Source: an uncultured Oscillospiraceae bacterium (GTDB taxonomy: Bacteria; Bacillota; Clostridia; Oscillospirales; Oscillospiraceae). From it: DNA of 52,071 nt. The position numbers were made by a program, and so were the translations under genes. Below are positions 31,888-40,615 of this stretch, in pieces. Numbering within the stretch: position 1 is the first letter of the stretch; every line of letters begins with the position of its first letter. The notes beneath the pieces are model-generated. The model saw only the letters and a list, made by a program, of their open reading frames with translations, was not told the origin of the DNA and ran no database searches. The DNA lies in assembly GCA_947626265.1 (NCBI GenBank), contig CANQRM010000021.1, positions 1-52,071 of the forward strand, written 5' to 3'.

Positions 31888-31922
31888 ACGGGAGGACCTT
31901 TTTCAAGGTCCTCCCGTTTTTT
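31888..31922 (+). terminator. Terminator of the uvrC-rsmD-coaD operon
   Basis: A perfect 13-bp stem (31888-31900 and 31905-31917) with loop TTTC, followed by a run of six Ts. Confidence 0.95.
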
Positions 31923-31986
31923 CTGTCACGGCGGGGATGAAACGCTCGTTATTCGTGGTGAGCGCGCTGGAAAGGAGGCAATCAAG

Positions 31987-32520
31987 TTGGATGAGAATGC
32001 GGCCCTGGCCCGTCTGCGCCGGGGCGACGAGAGAGTGTTGGAATGGTTCGTAAAGCGCTATACCCCCTATGTGGGCGCCATCGTGTGGAGCATCATGGGC
32101 GGGCATTTGACCGTGCAGGACGCCGAGGAGGTCACGGCGGACGTGTTTCTGACGCTGTGGCGCAGCCGGGAAAAGCCCCGGCCTGGGTCGGTGAAGAGCT
32201 ATCTGGGCGCCATTGCCCGCAGCCGGGCCATCGACCGCCTGCGCCGGAGCCAGTGTATGCCGGAATTAGAGTATGACGAGCTGGACGGGGCCATAGAGGG
32301 CCCGGAGGGGGATATGCTGGCACGGGAGGACAGGGAAGAGCTCTTAGCGGCGGTGGACGCCTTGGGGGAGCCGGACCGGGAGATATTCCTGCGCCGGTAC
32401 TGGCTGGGCCAGGCGGCCCCGGAGATCGGCCAGCGCCTTGGCATGACGGCGGAGGCCGTCCGTCAGCGGCTGAAACGGGGCCGGGACGCCATCAAAGTGA
32501 TGCTGACGAAAGGAGAATAA
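31987..32520 (+). CDS. ECF-type RNA polymerase sigma factor
   Basis: A 177-residue sigma-70 family factor with region 2 (VQDAEEVTADVFLTLWR and AIARSRAIDRLRR) and region 4 (ALGEPDREIFLRRYWLGQ, then IGQRLGMTAEAVRQRLKRGR). TTG 31987 is set by AAAGGAGG eight bases upstream. It is followed two bases later by a single-pass membrane protein, the usual sigma/anti-sigma layout. The gap upstream contains GATGAAAC and CGT elements (31934-31955) that recall ECF autoregulated promoters, but their spacing is short and I do not assign a promoter. Confidence 0.88.
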   Translation: MDENAALARLRRGDERVLEWFVKRYTPYVGAIVWSIMGGHLTVQDAEEVTADVFLTLWRSREKPRPGSVKSYLGAIARSRAIDRLRRSQCMPELEYDELDGAIEGPEGDMLAREDREELLAAVDALGEPDREIFLRRYWLGQAAPEIGQRLGMTAEAVRQRLKRGRDAIKVMLTKGE

Positions 32521-32522
32521 GA

Positions 32523-34232
32523 ATGGATTGGTATGATATGTTCAACGGGACATGCCCCGGGGACCTGCCTTTGGAGGACAGCCCTATTGACGCAAAGCGT
32601 GTGATGGGCCTGGTCCGGGAGGGCATGACCGGCGCAAAGCGGTCCCACAGGCTGGGACGGATGGTGCGGGTGGGCCTCATCGCGGCGGCGCTCATCGCTG
32701 CCCTGGGCGTCACCGCTTACGCGGTGTACGAGATGTTCATCGACAAGTACGTCATCGAACAGCCTTTTGCGCTTGAGACGGATGAGAAGACGGAAGAGCA
32801 GAGCTCCCGGGCCCGCATCTCGCTCACCGGCTATCAGGGCACGCCGGAGTACCAGGCCTATACCGAGTGGGAGGCGTATGAGAACGACTGGTGGGAAAAG
32901 GCTATGGAGCATAATCCATGGCAGGAGCGGGGCGTGGACGACTCCTGGCACGAGACGCCGGACAATTACGCCTATCTTTACGACGCCAGTTTCCAGGAAC
33001 AGGCGGACGCCCTGGACGCCATCATAGAGAAGTACGGCCTGACCCTCCATCAGGACCGGGCTGTCTACTATCAGACGAAGGACCTGTACGAAGCCCTGGG
33101 CACGGAGCCCTTCTTCAACGATTCCATCGACCCTATCGCCCCAAACTATGATGTGGGCGGGTATATCTACGACGACGGCAGTTTCAAGGCGGAGTTTCGG
33201 GAGCTTCTGTCCGGGGACCGCCGGGTGGACATGAGCGTATTCGTCAACGCCAAGGGTTCCTTTGCCATCATCTCCGGTTCGGCGGAGCTGTCCGAGGACA
33301 GCGAGGCCTGGGAGTATACCACCGCCAGCGGCAAGACGGTGGACCTGTATCTCTCGCCCAACAGCGCAGTGATCATGACGGAGAGCCCCGGCGCCTACAT
33401 CTATGTGGGCGTGAAAGCAGGCAGCGCCTCCGGTTACGACCCGGCCACGGACCCGGAACTGGACGAGGAGCATAAAGCGTTCGTTTTGGAGAACATCCTG
33501 CAAAACGAGCCGGACCTGACCGAGGCCGAGCAGGAGGCCGCGTGGCAGGAGTATTATGACGGCTATGTCCGGAACCAGCGGGAGAGCCTGCCGCCCGCTA
33601 TTACGAAGGAGGACCTGGAGACCATCGCGGACAGCGTCGATTTCGCTGTCCTGGCGGACCGCTTCGACGGCGCGCCCCACCCGGAGACGGCGGATATGCT
33701 GCCGGTGCTGCAGGAGCGGGAGAACGCCCGGTACGAGGCCAGCACTGCCGCGGCAGCGGAGAGGGAGGCACGGTCCGCCGACGCTATCGCCCAGCTGGGC
33801 CGGTACGCGCCCAGCGTGCTCCCGGCTTCCTTTGCCGACTGGCTCTGGGGCGTGCAGGAACCTTTGGACCCGGATCTGATCGGCCTGGAGGGCGAAGCGC
33901 TGTCCTGCAGCGGCAATTATACCCCCACCGAGGTCGAGGTGGATACGCTCGTGTACTACCGCATCACGGACTCGCCTACAGAGCCGGCGGCGTATATTTC
34001 GACCATCCGCGAGTTCCTGGCGGAGAGATACCCGGACGGGGAGGTCACCGACGAGACCGTGCAGGGACATCCGGCGGCGATGGTGCTGCTGCCGGACCAC
34101 GGCGCCGTGTACTGGTACGACGAGGACGCGGACCTGCTGTTCGCCGTGAGCATCGACGATATGAGATATAAACCTGCCGTGGAGCGGGACGCGGTCCTGG
34201 CCCTGGCGGAGAGCGTGGAAAAAGTGGGATAA
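32523..34232 (+). CDS. Single-pass membrane protein, probable anti-sigma factor
   Basis: A 569-residue protein whose gene starts two bases after the sigma factor gene. The N-terminal 45 residues are cytoplasmic and lack the HxxxCxxC zinc motif of ZAS anti-sigma factors; one membrane helix spans about 48-68. The remaining 500 residues are extracytoplasmic and acidic, rich in Tyr, Trp, Asp and Glu, with no catalytic motif that I recognise; the last 110 residues (VDTLVYYRITDS, AAMVLLPDHGAVYWY) resemble DUF4367-type sensor domains. Inferred role: sequester the sigma factor until an outside signal arrives. Confidence 0.7.
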   Translation: MDWYDMFNGTCPGDLPLEDSPIDAKRVMGLVREGMTGAKRSHRLGRMVRVGLIAAALIAALGVTAYAVYEMFIDKYVIEQPFALETDEKTEEQSSRARISLTGYQGTPEYQAYTEWEAYENDWWEKAMEHNPWQERGVDDSWHETPDNYAYLYDASFQEQADALDAIIEKYGLTLHQDRAVYYQTKDLYEALGTEPFFNDSIDPIAPNYDVGGYIYDDGSFKAEFRELLSGDRRVDMSVFVNAKGSFAIISGSAELSEDSEAWEYTTASGKTVDLYLSPNSAVIMTESPGAYIYVGVKAGSASGYDPATDPELDEEHKAFVLENILQNEPDLTEAEQEAAWQEYYDGYVRNQRESLPPAITKEDLETIADSVDFAVLADRFDGAPHPETADMLPVLQERENARYEASTAAAAEREARSADAIAQLGRYAPSVLPASFADWLWGVQEPLDPDLIGLEGEALSCSGNYTPTEVEVDTLVYYRITDSPTEPAAYISTIREFLAERYPDGEVTDETVQGHPAAMVLLPDHGAVYWYDEDADLLFAVSIDDMRYKPAVERDAVLALAESVEKVG

Positions 34233-34243
34233 AATACAAAAAG

Positions 34244-34275
34244 GAGGGCTCCCCAAATCGGGGAGCCCTCTTACC
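34244..34275. terminator. Bidirectional terminator between the anti-sigma gene and galT
   Basis: A perfect 11-bp stem (34244-34254 and 34260-34270) with loop AAATC lies between convergent genes; the minus-strand tail is ctttttgtattt. Confidence 0.9.
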
Positions 34276-34283
34276 GTATACTC

Positions 34284-35771
34284 TTACTTCACGCTCTCCA
34301 CGAACCGCAGGAAGGCGGCCTTACCCTCGTCGGTGCGCTTGTAGACGCCCGCGTGCTCCAGGACCTGGGCGAACACCTTGCCCACCTCGTCCTGCAATAT
34401 GCCCATGGCGTTGTCTGCGGTGAAGGTGTATTTCTTCTGCAGGTCCTCGGCCCAATCCGCGTGCTTGGAGAGCACCTCGTCGCCCCGGATGTCGCTGCCC
34501 TTCACCAGTGCGTCCGCGAGAGCGGCCAGCTCCGTCTTGAGCCGCGCGGGCAGGACGGCCAGGCCCATCACCTCGATAAGGCCGATGTTCTCCTTTTTGA
34601 TGTGGTGCAGCTCCTGATGGGGGTGGAAGATGCCGAGAGGATATTCCTCCGTGGTGCGGTTGTTGCGAAGCACCAGGTCCAGCTCAAACTTATCCTCCCG
34701 CATCCGGGCGATGGGGGTGATGGTGTTGTGGGGTTCGCCCTTTGTCTCGGCCAGCACCTCCGCCGCCGGGTCGGAATAGCCTCGCCAGGCCAGCAGTATC
34801 TTGTCCGCCAGGTCGATGAGCCGGTCCGGGTCGGTGGAGCGGATGCGTATGACGCTCATGGGCCACTTTACCAGCCCCGCCTCCACGTCCTCATACCCGG
34901 GGAAGGAGACCGGGGTCTCCACCGGGGCCTTCGCCATGGCGAATTCGTACCGCCCGCCCTGGAAGTGGTCATGGCTCAGGATGGACCCGCCCACGATGGG
35001 CAGGTCCGCGTTGCTGCCCAGGAAGTAGTGGGGGAAGAGCCGCAGAAAGTCCATCTGTTTGCGGAAGGTGGACCTATCGATCTTCATGGGGATGTGCCGG
35101 GCGTTCAGGACGATGCAGTGCTCGTTGTAGTAGACATAAGGGGAGTACTGGAAAAACCAGTCCTGCCCGTCCAGGGTCAGCGGTATCATCCGATGGTTCT
35201 GCCGGGCGGGGTGGTCGAGACGGCCCGCATAGCCCTCGTTGGAGGCGCAGAGCTGACAGGCGGGGTAGGCATTCTGGGGGGCATTTTTCGCCGCGGCGAT
35301 GGCCCGGGGGTCCTTCTCGGGCTTGGACAGGTTTATGGTGATGTCGATGTCGCCGTACTCGGTGGGGGCGACCCACTTCACGTCCTTCGCGATGCGGTAG
35401 CGGCGGATGTAGTCCGTGTTCTGGGAGAAGTCATAGTACCAGTCCGTGGCGGCCTGGGGGCTGCGGGCGTACCGGGCCTGGAAAGCGGCGTTCACCTCGC
35501 TGGGGCGGGGGGTGAGCCGGCCCATGAGTTCGGTGTCGAAGAGGTCCCTCGTGGCGGTTCCGTCCTGGATGCGGCCGTTTTCAACCGCCCAGTCCAGGAT
35601 GTCCTTCAATATATCCTCCAGGGGCCGGTGCTCCCCCGGCTCCGGGGCGGACCAGCGGTCCAGGCCCAGGGCGTCCAGCAGCCGGTTGGCCGCCCATGTC
35701 ATGTCCGGCGGCGCGATGAGGGCCTTCTCCATGGCGTAGCGCACAAGCTCCGCGATATAGACGTCTATCAT
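34284..35771 (-). CDS. galT: UDP-glucose--hexose-1-phosphate uridylyltransferase (GalT, type 2)
   Basis: Leloir-pathway enzyme exchanging UMP between UDP-glucose and galactose 1-phosphate. The 495-residue length and sequence (NEHCIVLNARHIPM, GGSILSHDHFQGG, FHPHQELHHIKKENIGLIEVMG) identify the Firmicute GalT family 2, distinct from the 350-residue E. coli type. It is third in gluQ-galK-galT, 12 bases after galK. galE is not in the window. Confidence 0.95.
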   Translation of the reverse strand: MIDVYIAELVRYAMEKALIAPPDMTWAANRLLDALGLDRWSAPEPGEHRPLEDILKDILDWAVENGRIQDGTATRDLFDTELMGRLTPRPSEVNAAFQARYARSPQAATDWYYDFSQNTDYIRRYRIAKDVKWVAPTEYGDIDITINLSKPEKDPRAIAAAKNAPQNAYPACQLCASNEGYAGRLDHPARQNHRMIPLTLDGQDWFFQYSPYVYYNEHCIVLNARHIPMKIDRSTFRKQMDFLRLFPHYFLGSNADLPIVGGSILSHDHFQGGRYEFAMAKAPVETPVSFPGYEDVEAGLVKWPMSVIRIRSTDPDRLIDLADKILLAWRGYSDPAAEVLAETKGEPHNTITPIARMREDKFELDLVLRNNRTTEEYPLGIFHPHQELHHIKKENIGLIEVMGLAVLPARLKTELAALADALVKGSDIRGDEVLSKHADWAEDLQKKYTFTADNAMGILQDEVGKVFAQVLEHAGVYKRTDEGKAAFLRFVESVK

Positions 35772-35783
35772 CTTTCTCTCTCC

Positions 35784-37064
35784 TTATGCGATCTTCGCTC
35801 CGCCCACGGGGCGCACGTTCAGGATGTGGCAGGCGCCCTGGCCCAGCACCGCCTCCACCCGGGCCTTGAAATCGTCCACCATGTCCAGGGGCACGAAGGC
35901 CTGGGCTGTGCCGCCGAAGCCGCCGCCGTGGACCCGCACCGCGCCCCGGCCGTTCAGGATGTGGCTGGCGAGAGCGATGGTGAGCATCAGGGCCTGGTCC
36001 GCGGTCTGGCCGGTGGGCACCACGTTTTGCAGATACAGCGCCGAGGACCGGCCGGAGGCGGAGACAAGGGCCAGGAAGCCGTCAAAATCTCCCGCCTTCA
36101 GGGCGTCGGCCTGGGCCTTGGCCCGGTCATTCTCGTCGAAGTAGTGCATGGCCCGGAGCACCGCCCGGTCCCCGGCCTCTTTCCGCAGAGTGGGGATGGC
36201 GGCGGAGAAGTCCGCTTCGGCCACATCCCGCAGGACCTCTTTGCCAAAATGGCGGCTCACGGCCTTTAATTCGTCGGTGATGGCGGCGTACTCCGCCGTC
36301 AGGTCCCCGTGGCCAGCGCCGGAGTCCAGGATGCACAGGGCATAGCCCGCGCCGCGGAGGTCCAGGCTTATCTGCTCCACGACAGGGTGGGCGGGGTCCT
36401 TGAAGTCGATGGCCACCACGCCGCCCACGGAGGAGGCGGTCTGGTCCATGAGGCCGCAGGGCTTGCCGAAGAAGAAATTCTCCGCGTACTGGCCGATCTG
36501 GGCCAGCTCCACAGGGGTGCATTTGTTCTCAAAATAGAGGTCGTTGAAGATGTTCCCTGCCAGCACCTCGAAGGCGGCGGAGGAGGATAGGCCGCTGCCG
36601 CCGGGCACGTCCGAGACCATATAGGCCTCGAAGCCCTTTCCGGCAAGAACGCAGCCCATCTGGGCGAACCGGGCGGCCACGCCCCGGAGAAGCGCCGCGG
36701 TGGTGTTGCGCTCATTTGCCTTGGGCTCCAGCTGGGCAAGGTCTATCTCCACCATGGGATAGCCCTCGGACAGGACCCGGACCTTGCCGCTCTCATTGGC
36801 CGCCACGGCGGCCAGGATGTCCATATCCACCCCGGCGGCCAAGACCCGGCCGTGCTGGTGGTCGGTGTGGTTGCCGCCCAGCTCCGTGCGGCCGGGGGCG
36901 GTGAAGAAGGCCGCTGGGTCATGGCCGAAGGTCTGGGCAAACTTGTCCAGCACATAGGCGTAGCGCTCACGCTCCCGGCTGAGCCGGGCGGAGCCGTAGA
37001 GGCGGGTGAGCTCGTCATCCAGCGCGCCGGTTTCCAGCCGCTGTAAAAGGGGGGAGTTTTCCAT
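35784..37064 (-). CDS. galK: Galactokinase
   Basis: GHMP-family kinase phosphorylating galactose, 426 residues. The galactokinase signature GRTELGGNHTDHQHG is at about residues 45-60, the ATP loop PGGSGLSSSAAFEV near 140, and the third motif GAVRVHGGGFGGT near 375. ATG 37064 follows AAGGAG at eight bases; the longer reading to 37298 lies inside gluQ. An N-terminal extension of about 35 residues precedes the usual start and is typical of clostridial homologues. Coupled with galT for galactose use. Confidence 0.95.
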   Translation of the reverse strand: MENSPLLQRLETGALDDELTRLYGSARLSRERERYAYVLDKFAQTFGHDPAAFFTAPGRTELGGNHTDHQHGRVLAAGVDMDILAAVAANESGKVRVLSEGYPMVEIDLAQLEPKANERNTTAALLRGVAARFAQMGCVLAGKGFEAYMVSDVPGGSGLSSSAAFEVLAGNIFNDLYFENKCTPVELAQIGQYAENFFFGKPCGLMDQTASSVGGVVAIDFKDPAHPVVEQISLDLRGAGYALCILDSGAGHGDLTAEYAAITDELKAVSRHFGKEVLRDVAEADFSAAIPTLRKEAGDRAVLRAMHYFDENDRAKAQADALKAGDFDGFLALVSASGRSSALYLQNVVPTGQTADQALMLTIALASHILNGRGAVRVHGGGFGGTAQAFVPLDMVDDFKARVEAVLGQGACHILNVRPVGGAKIA

Positions 37065-37078
37065 AGGGTGTCTCCTTT

Positions 37079-38002
37079 TTATATCATGATGTCCTCGCGG
37101 GGGACGTTGTTCCAATCGAAAAGGGGGATGAGCTCCCGGGGGGTGACGTCCTCCGGGGCGGGGATGAGCCCGGCGAGAAAGGCCAGTTTCCCCACCAGCG
37201 CCTGGGGGGTGTATGTTTCCCGCAGGCCCTGGGTGCTGAGACTGCCCACCCGCTTGGAGAGCTTGCCGTCCGCGTCGACGAGCAGGGGGCAGTGGCAATA
37301 CTCCGGGGGCGTGCCGCCCAATGTGCGGATGAGCCAGGCCTGCCGGGGGGCGGAGGAGAGAAGGTCCCGGCCCCGGACCACATGGGTCACGCCCATCGCC
37401 ATATCGTCCACGCTCACGGCCAGCTGGTAGGCATATATCCCGTCCGCCCGGCGGAGGATAAAATCCCCGCCCTCCCGGGCCAGGTTCTCGGTGTAAGTAC
37501 CGTAGTGTCCGTCCTCCACGGTCACGGTCCTGTCCGGCGTGCGCACCTTCCAGGCGGGGGGACGGTCGGAGGCCAGCCGGGCGGCCCGCTCTTCATCGTT
37601 GAGCCGGGCGCATTGGCAGCGGGGATCATGGACGGCCTCGCCGGGGTGGGGGGCGTTGGCGGCGGCCAGCCGCTGGGCCCGGCTGCACCAGCAGGGATAG
37701 ACGAGGCCCTTTTCTTCCAGGGCGTAGAACGCCTCCTCGTAGAGGGCGGTTCGGCTGCTCTGCTGATAACTGGGCTCCGGCCAGCCCTCGTCCCAGTCCA
37801 GGCCCAGCCATGTGAGGTCGTCGGCGATGGCCCGGGCATATTCGGGGCTCGTCCGCACCGGGTCCAGGTCCTCCATGCGCAGCAGGATGCGCCCGCCGTG
37901 GGCGCGCACATCCAGCCACGCCAGGAGCATGGCCAGGAGATTCCCCATGTGCATATACCCGGAGGGGCTGGGCGCGAAGCGGCCCACATACGGCTCGTTC
38001 AT
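37079..38002 (-). CDS. gluQ: Glutamyl-Q tRNA(Asp) synthetase
   Basis: Truncated GluRS paralogue (307 residues, no anticodon-binding domain) that attaches glutamate to queuosine in tRNA-Asp. The N-terminus GRFAPSPSGYMHMGNL carries the HIGH motif variant HMGN, and KLSKR is the KMSKS equivalent. The zinc-type Cys set appears as CWCSRAQR and CQC. Unusual neighbours: it heads the galK-galT operon, 14 bases before galK. The -10 box sits seven bases before the ATG, suggesting a leaderless transcript. A glutamate-tRNA ligase is excluded by the missing C-terminal half. Confidence 0.9.
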   Translation of the reverse strand: MNEPYVGRFAPSPSGYMHMGNLLAMLLAWLDVRAHGGRILLRMEDLDPVRTSPEYARAIADDLTWLGLDWDEGWPEPSYQQSSRTALYEEAFYALEEKGLVYPCWCSRAQRLAAANAPHPGEAVHDPRCQCARLNDEERAARLASDRPPAWKVRTPDRTVTVEDGHYGTYTENLAREGGDFILRRADGIYAYQLAVSVDDMAMGVTHVVRGRDLLSSAPRQAWLIRTLGGTPPEYCHCPLLVDADGKLSKRVGSLSTQGLRETYTPQALVGKLAFLAGLIPAPEDVTPRELIPLFDWNNVPREDIMI

Positions 38003-38008
38003 ACCATT

Positions 38009-38036
38009 ATTATACTATTTTTCGCCCCGTTGTAAA
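38009..38036 (-). promoter_or_regulatory. Sigma-A promoter of gluQ-galK-galT
   Basis: TTTACA (38031-38036), a 16-base spacer and TATAAT (38009-38014) on the minus strand. AATGGT separates the -10 box from the ATG, so the transcript should begin at or next to the start codon. Confidence 0.75.
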
Positions 38037-38056
38037 GGCAGAAATGGCCGCCGGGG

Positions 38057-38085
38057 TTGACAATCCGGGCCGCATTTACTACAAT
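38057..38085 (+). promoter_or_regulatory. Sigma-A promoter of pgsA
   Basis: TTGACA (38057-38062), a 17-base spacer and TACAAT (38080-38085), 42 bases before the ATG; divergent from the gluQ promoter. Confidence 0.9.
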
Positions 38086-38127
38086 GTGGCCCGGAATGAC
38101 ACGATGAACGAAGGAGCGGCGTTTTAC

Positions 38128-38670
38128 ATGAATCTGCCCAACAAGCTGACCCTGGCCCGCATCGCCATGACCGTGCTGATGGTGGTGTTTCTGCTGCTGC
38201 CCGGCCCGGTATGGGCGTGGCTCGCGGCGGTGATGTTCGTGGCGGCGTCCCTCACCGACATGGCCGACGGGCGCATCGCCAGAAGCCGCCACCTCATCAC
38301 CAACTTCGGCAAGTTCATGGACCCCCTGGCCGACAAGATACTCAATTACTCCGTCATGGTCATGCTCATCCCTGAGGGGCTCATCCCGCCTGTGGTGCTG
38401 GTGATCATCCTGTTCCGGGAGTTTCTCGTCTCCGGCATACGCCTCTCCGCCGCGGAGCAGGGGAGAGTGGTGGCAGCCAACATCTGGGGCAAGCTCAAGA
38501 CCGTGGTGCAGGATGTGTCCCTTGTGGCGATCCTCGTCCTGCGGGCGCTGGACGCAACCGTCTTGAACACCGCGGCGAACGTCATGATGTGGCTGTGCGC
38601 GGCGCTGACGGTGGTGTCCGGGGCCGTGTACCTGGCGCAGAACATAGACGTCTTAAAGGACGCCGACTGA
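38128..38670 (+). CDS. pgsA: CDP-diacylglycerol--glycerol-3-phosphate 3-phosphatidyltransferase
   Basis: Membrane enzyme making phosphatidylglycerol phosphate, 180 residues with about four to five helices. The CDP-alcohol phosphotransferase motif is complete: DMADGRIAR, then FGKFMDPLADK (about residues 40-70). The family's NLPNKLTLARI start supports ATG 38128, 11 bases after AAGGAG; ATG 38104 is before that site. cinA-recA, frequent neighbours elsewhere, are absent. Confidence 0.93.
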   Translation: MNLPNKLTLARIAMTVLMVVFLLLPGPVWAWLAAVMFVAASLTDMADGRIARSRHLITNFGKFMDPLADKILNYSVMVMLIPEGLIPPVVLVIILFREFLVSGIRLSAAEQGRVVAANIWGKLKTVVQDVSLVAILVLRALDATVLNTAANVMMWLCAALTVVSGAVYLAQNIDVLKDAD

Positions 38671-38680
38671 AAAAAGAGAT

Positions 38681-38715
38681 ACCGCCGGGGGCTCACGCCT
38701 CCGGCGGTTTTTTGC
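38681..38715. terminator. Bidirectional terminator between pgsA and the M3 peptidase gene
   Basis: ACCGCCGG (38681-38688) pairs with CCGGCGGT (38701-38708), extended by internal GGG/CCT pairing, then six Ts; the minus strand also ends in ctcttttttc. Confidence 0.92.
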
Positions 38716-38717
38716 TG

Positions 38718-40511
38718 TCAGGAAAGGGCGGCCATACGCGCCAGTTCCTCCAGGAAGGGAGAACATATCGCCTCCACGGCGCCGGGCGCGGTAAAGGGTG
38801 TGAGCCCGCACTGCTCCAGGGTCTCCACATATCCGCCGTTATATTTGTCGGCGGCCATGATGTCCTTCAAGAGTCCCATGCCCGCGGCCAAGTCCTCCCG
38901 GGCGGCGTCCCATATCTGGATGACCGCCAGAGCGGAGGCGGCGTAGCTGATATAGTAGAGCGGGTCAGAGAAGTTGTGGGGGATATATATCCAGAAGTAG
39001 TCCACCCCTGTGGGCTCGTAGACCCCATATTGGGCGCTGATGTCCGCGAAGAGCGCGTTGATCTCGTCAAGCGTCATGTCCGGCCGGGCGTAGATCTCCC
39101 GCTGGAACTCGTCGTATATGCACCCGTCCACCACGGCGCTGAAGAGGTCGCACAGCACCGCGGTCCGGACGCTGTCCCCATCGGCGCCGTAGATATCGTC
39201 GTAGCAGAAGCTGCCCAAGGCCTCCAGGGCCGTGGAGGGTATCTCCATCAGGTCCAGGTTCCCAAAACTGAACAGATCGGGGGGCGGGGAGGAGAGCGTA
39301 TCGGCGAAGTGGCCGAACTCATGGGTGAGGCTGGCCAGGTCATAGAAGTCCCCCCGCTGAGAACAGAAGACGAAGGGCATGCCGTATTCGGAAAGATAGG
39401 TGGTATAGCTGCTGTCCAGCCGGTCGGTCCCCATGCCGATATCGGAAAGACCGTGCTCCGTCATATAGGCGAAGGGCGCTTCCAGCGCCGGGTCCAGGGC
39501 CGAGACGCACCGGCCCAGGGCATCCAGCAGGCTCTCGCCGTCAGGGAAAGAGGCCTCGCCGCCGTCGGGGAGGGAGTAGTAATAGAGGCTGTCGTAATAC
39601 TCTCTGGCCAGGGGTTTCACCGCGTCGCACAGAGCCTGGGCCTCGCCGGGACCGTAGTCACGGAAATAGACCGTCTCATAGGCAAGGTCCGTATAGCTCT
39701 CGTACCCCGCCAGTTCCGCCTGCTCCGCCCGCAGGTCCACCAGTTCCTGAAAGATGGGTCCCACCTGGTCGCAGAGGGCCTTTTGCAGGCCGAAATATAC
39801 CTCCAGATAGGCGTCATAGTCCCGGCGCGCCAGGTCCGCGCCCTGGAAACCGTCGATCATGTCCTCCGTCCAGTCCTGGCCCTGAAAGGAGTAGGTCACG
39901 TCGCCGGCCCCGGCCATGAGCTCGTAATATCGGTCGATGAGCTCCGTCTCCCGGGCGGCCAGCTCCGTTTCCCGGGAGGTCTGCGGCTCGTAGCTCTCAA
40001 AGAGCGCCGCCAGGTCCGGCCCCACATGGTCCCGGAGAGCGCCGGCGCAGGAGCCCTGCATCACCCCGCGGCAGGCGGTGAGGAAGGCGTCGTACATCTG
40101 GCCGTACACCGTCTCGCTGTATACGGACTCGTCCGACCAGTAGCTGTCGGTGACGTTGCCGCCGTAGCGGATATAGGCTATCTCCGCCTGGGTGGCGGCG
40201 TGGGTAAGCTGGGCGTAAAGGGCGTCGTATTCGTCTGTAACGGCCTGTGCGTCCCGCTCTTCCGCCAGGGCGCCGGCGCTCTCATAGAAGGAGTCAGGGT
40301 CCACATGCTCATAGACCACATCCTCCCAGTTTACCGTCTGGCCGGGGACGGCCGCGGCCATGGCCGGGGCGTCGTCACCGGGCGCGAGGGCGTCTCCCGC
40401 CGCCTCCAGCCGGTCCTGCCGCCGGTCGATGACGTCCCGCAGGTCCGCAAGACCGCCGGAGGCGTTGAAGGCCAGGATAAGGGCCAGAAGGAGAGAGAGG
40501 ATGGTGTGCAT
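38718..40511 (-). CDS. Secreted M3-family metallopeptidase
   Basis: Zinc oligopeptidase of 597 residues. The active site HEFGHFAD lies at about residue 395, with the third ligand in the following EIPSTALE helix. Unlike cytosolic PepF oligoendopeptidases, it begins with a hydrophobic signal-like segment (ILSLLLALILAFNASGG), so it should act outside the membrane, perhaps lipid-free and anchored by that helix. Residues 25-90 are acidic. Divergent from a MATE exporter, with overlapping -35 boxes. Confidence 0.88.
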   Translation of the reverse strand: MHTILSLLLALILAFNASGGLADLRDVIDRRQDRLEAAGDALAPGDDAPAMAAAVPGQTVNWEDVVYEHVDPDSFYESAGALAEERDAQAVTDEYDALYAQLTHAATQAEIAYIRYGGNVTDSYWSDESVYSETVYGQMYDAFLTACRGVMQGSCAGALRDHVGPDLAALFESYEPQTSRETELAARETELIDRYYELMAGAGDVTYSFQGQDWTEDMIDGFQGADLARRDYDAYLEVYFGLQKALCDQVGPIFQELVDLRAEQAELAGYESYTDLAYETVYFRDYGPGEAQALCDAVKPLAREYYDSLYYYSLPDGGEASFPDGESLLDALGRCVSALDPALEAPFAYMTEHGLSDIGMGTDRLDSSYTTYLSEYGMPFVFCSQRGDFYDLASLTHEFGHFADTLSSPPPDLFSFGNLDLMEIPSTALEALGSFCYDDIYGADGDSVRTAVLCDLFSAVVDGCIYDEFQREIYARPDMTLDEINALFADISAQYGVYEPTGVDYFWIYIPHNFSDPLYYISYAASALAVIQIWDAAREDLAAGMGLLKDIMAADKYNGGYVETLEQCGLTPFTAPGAVEAICSPFLEELARMAALS

Positions 40512-40586
40512 GGTCGGCCTCGCTTTACATAGTGATAAAGGATAGTGTGCGCCGCCGGCGCGGGAACATACATTTGTACCTTCACT

Positions 40587-40615
40587 ATTCTACCACAGGC
40601 CGGGAAAATTGACAA
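40587..40615 (-). promoter_or_regulatory. Promoter of the M3 peptidase gene
   Basis: TTGTCA (40610-40615), a 17-base spacer and TAGAAT (40587-40592) on the minus strand. The -35 box overlaps that of the divergent MATE promoter. Confidence 0.7.

Noticed and set aside
31934-31955. GATGAAAC...CGT as an autoregulated ECF promoter
   Set aside because: The spacing between the two elements is about ten bases, too short for known ECF promoters.
34353-36269. 638-codon plus-strand ORF opposite galT and galK
   Set aside because: Antisense shadow of two certain genes; composition is low-complexity.
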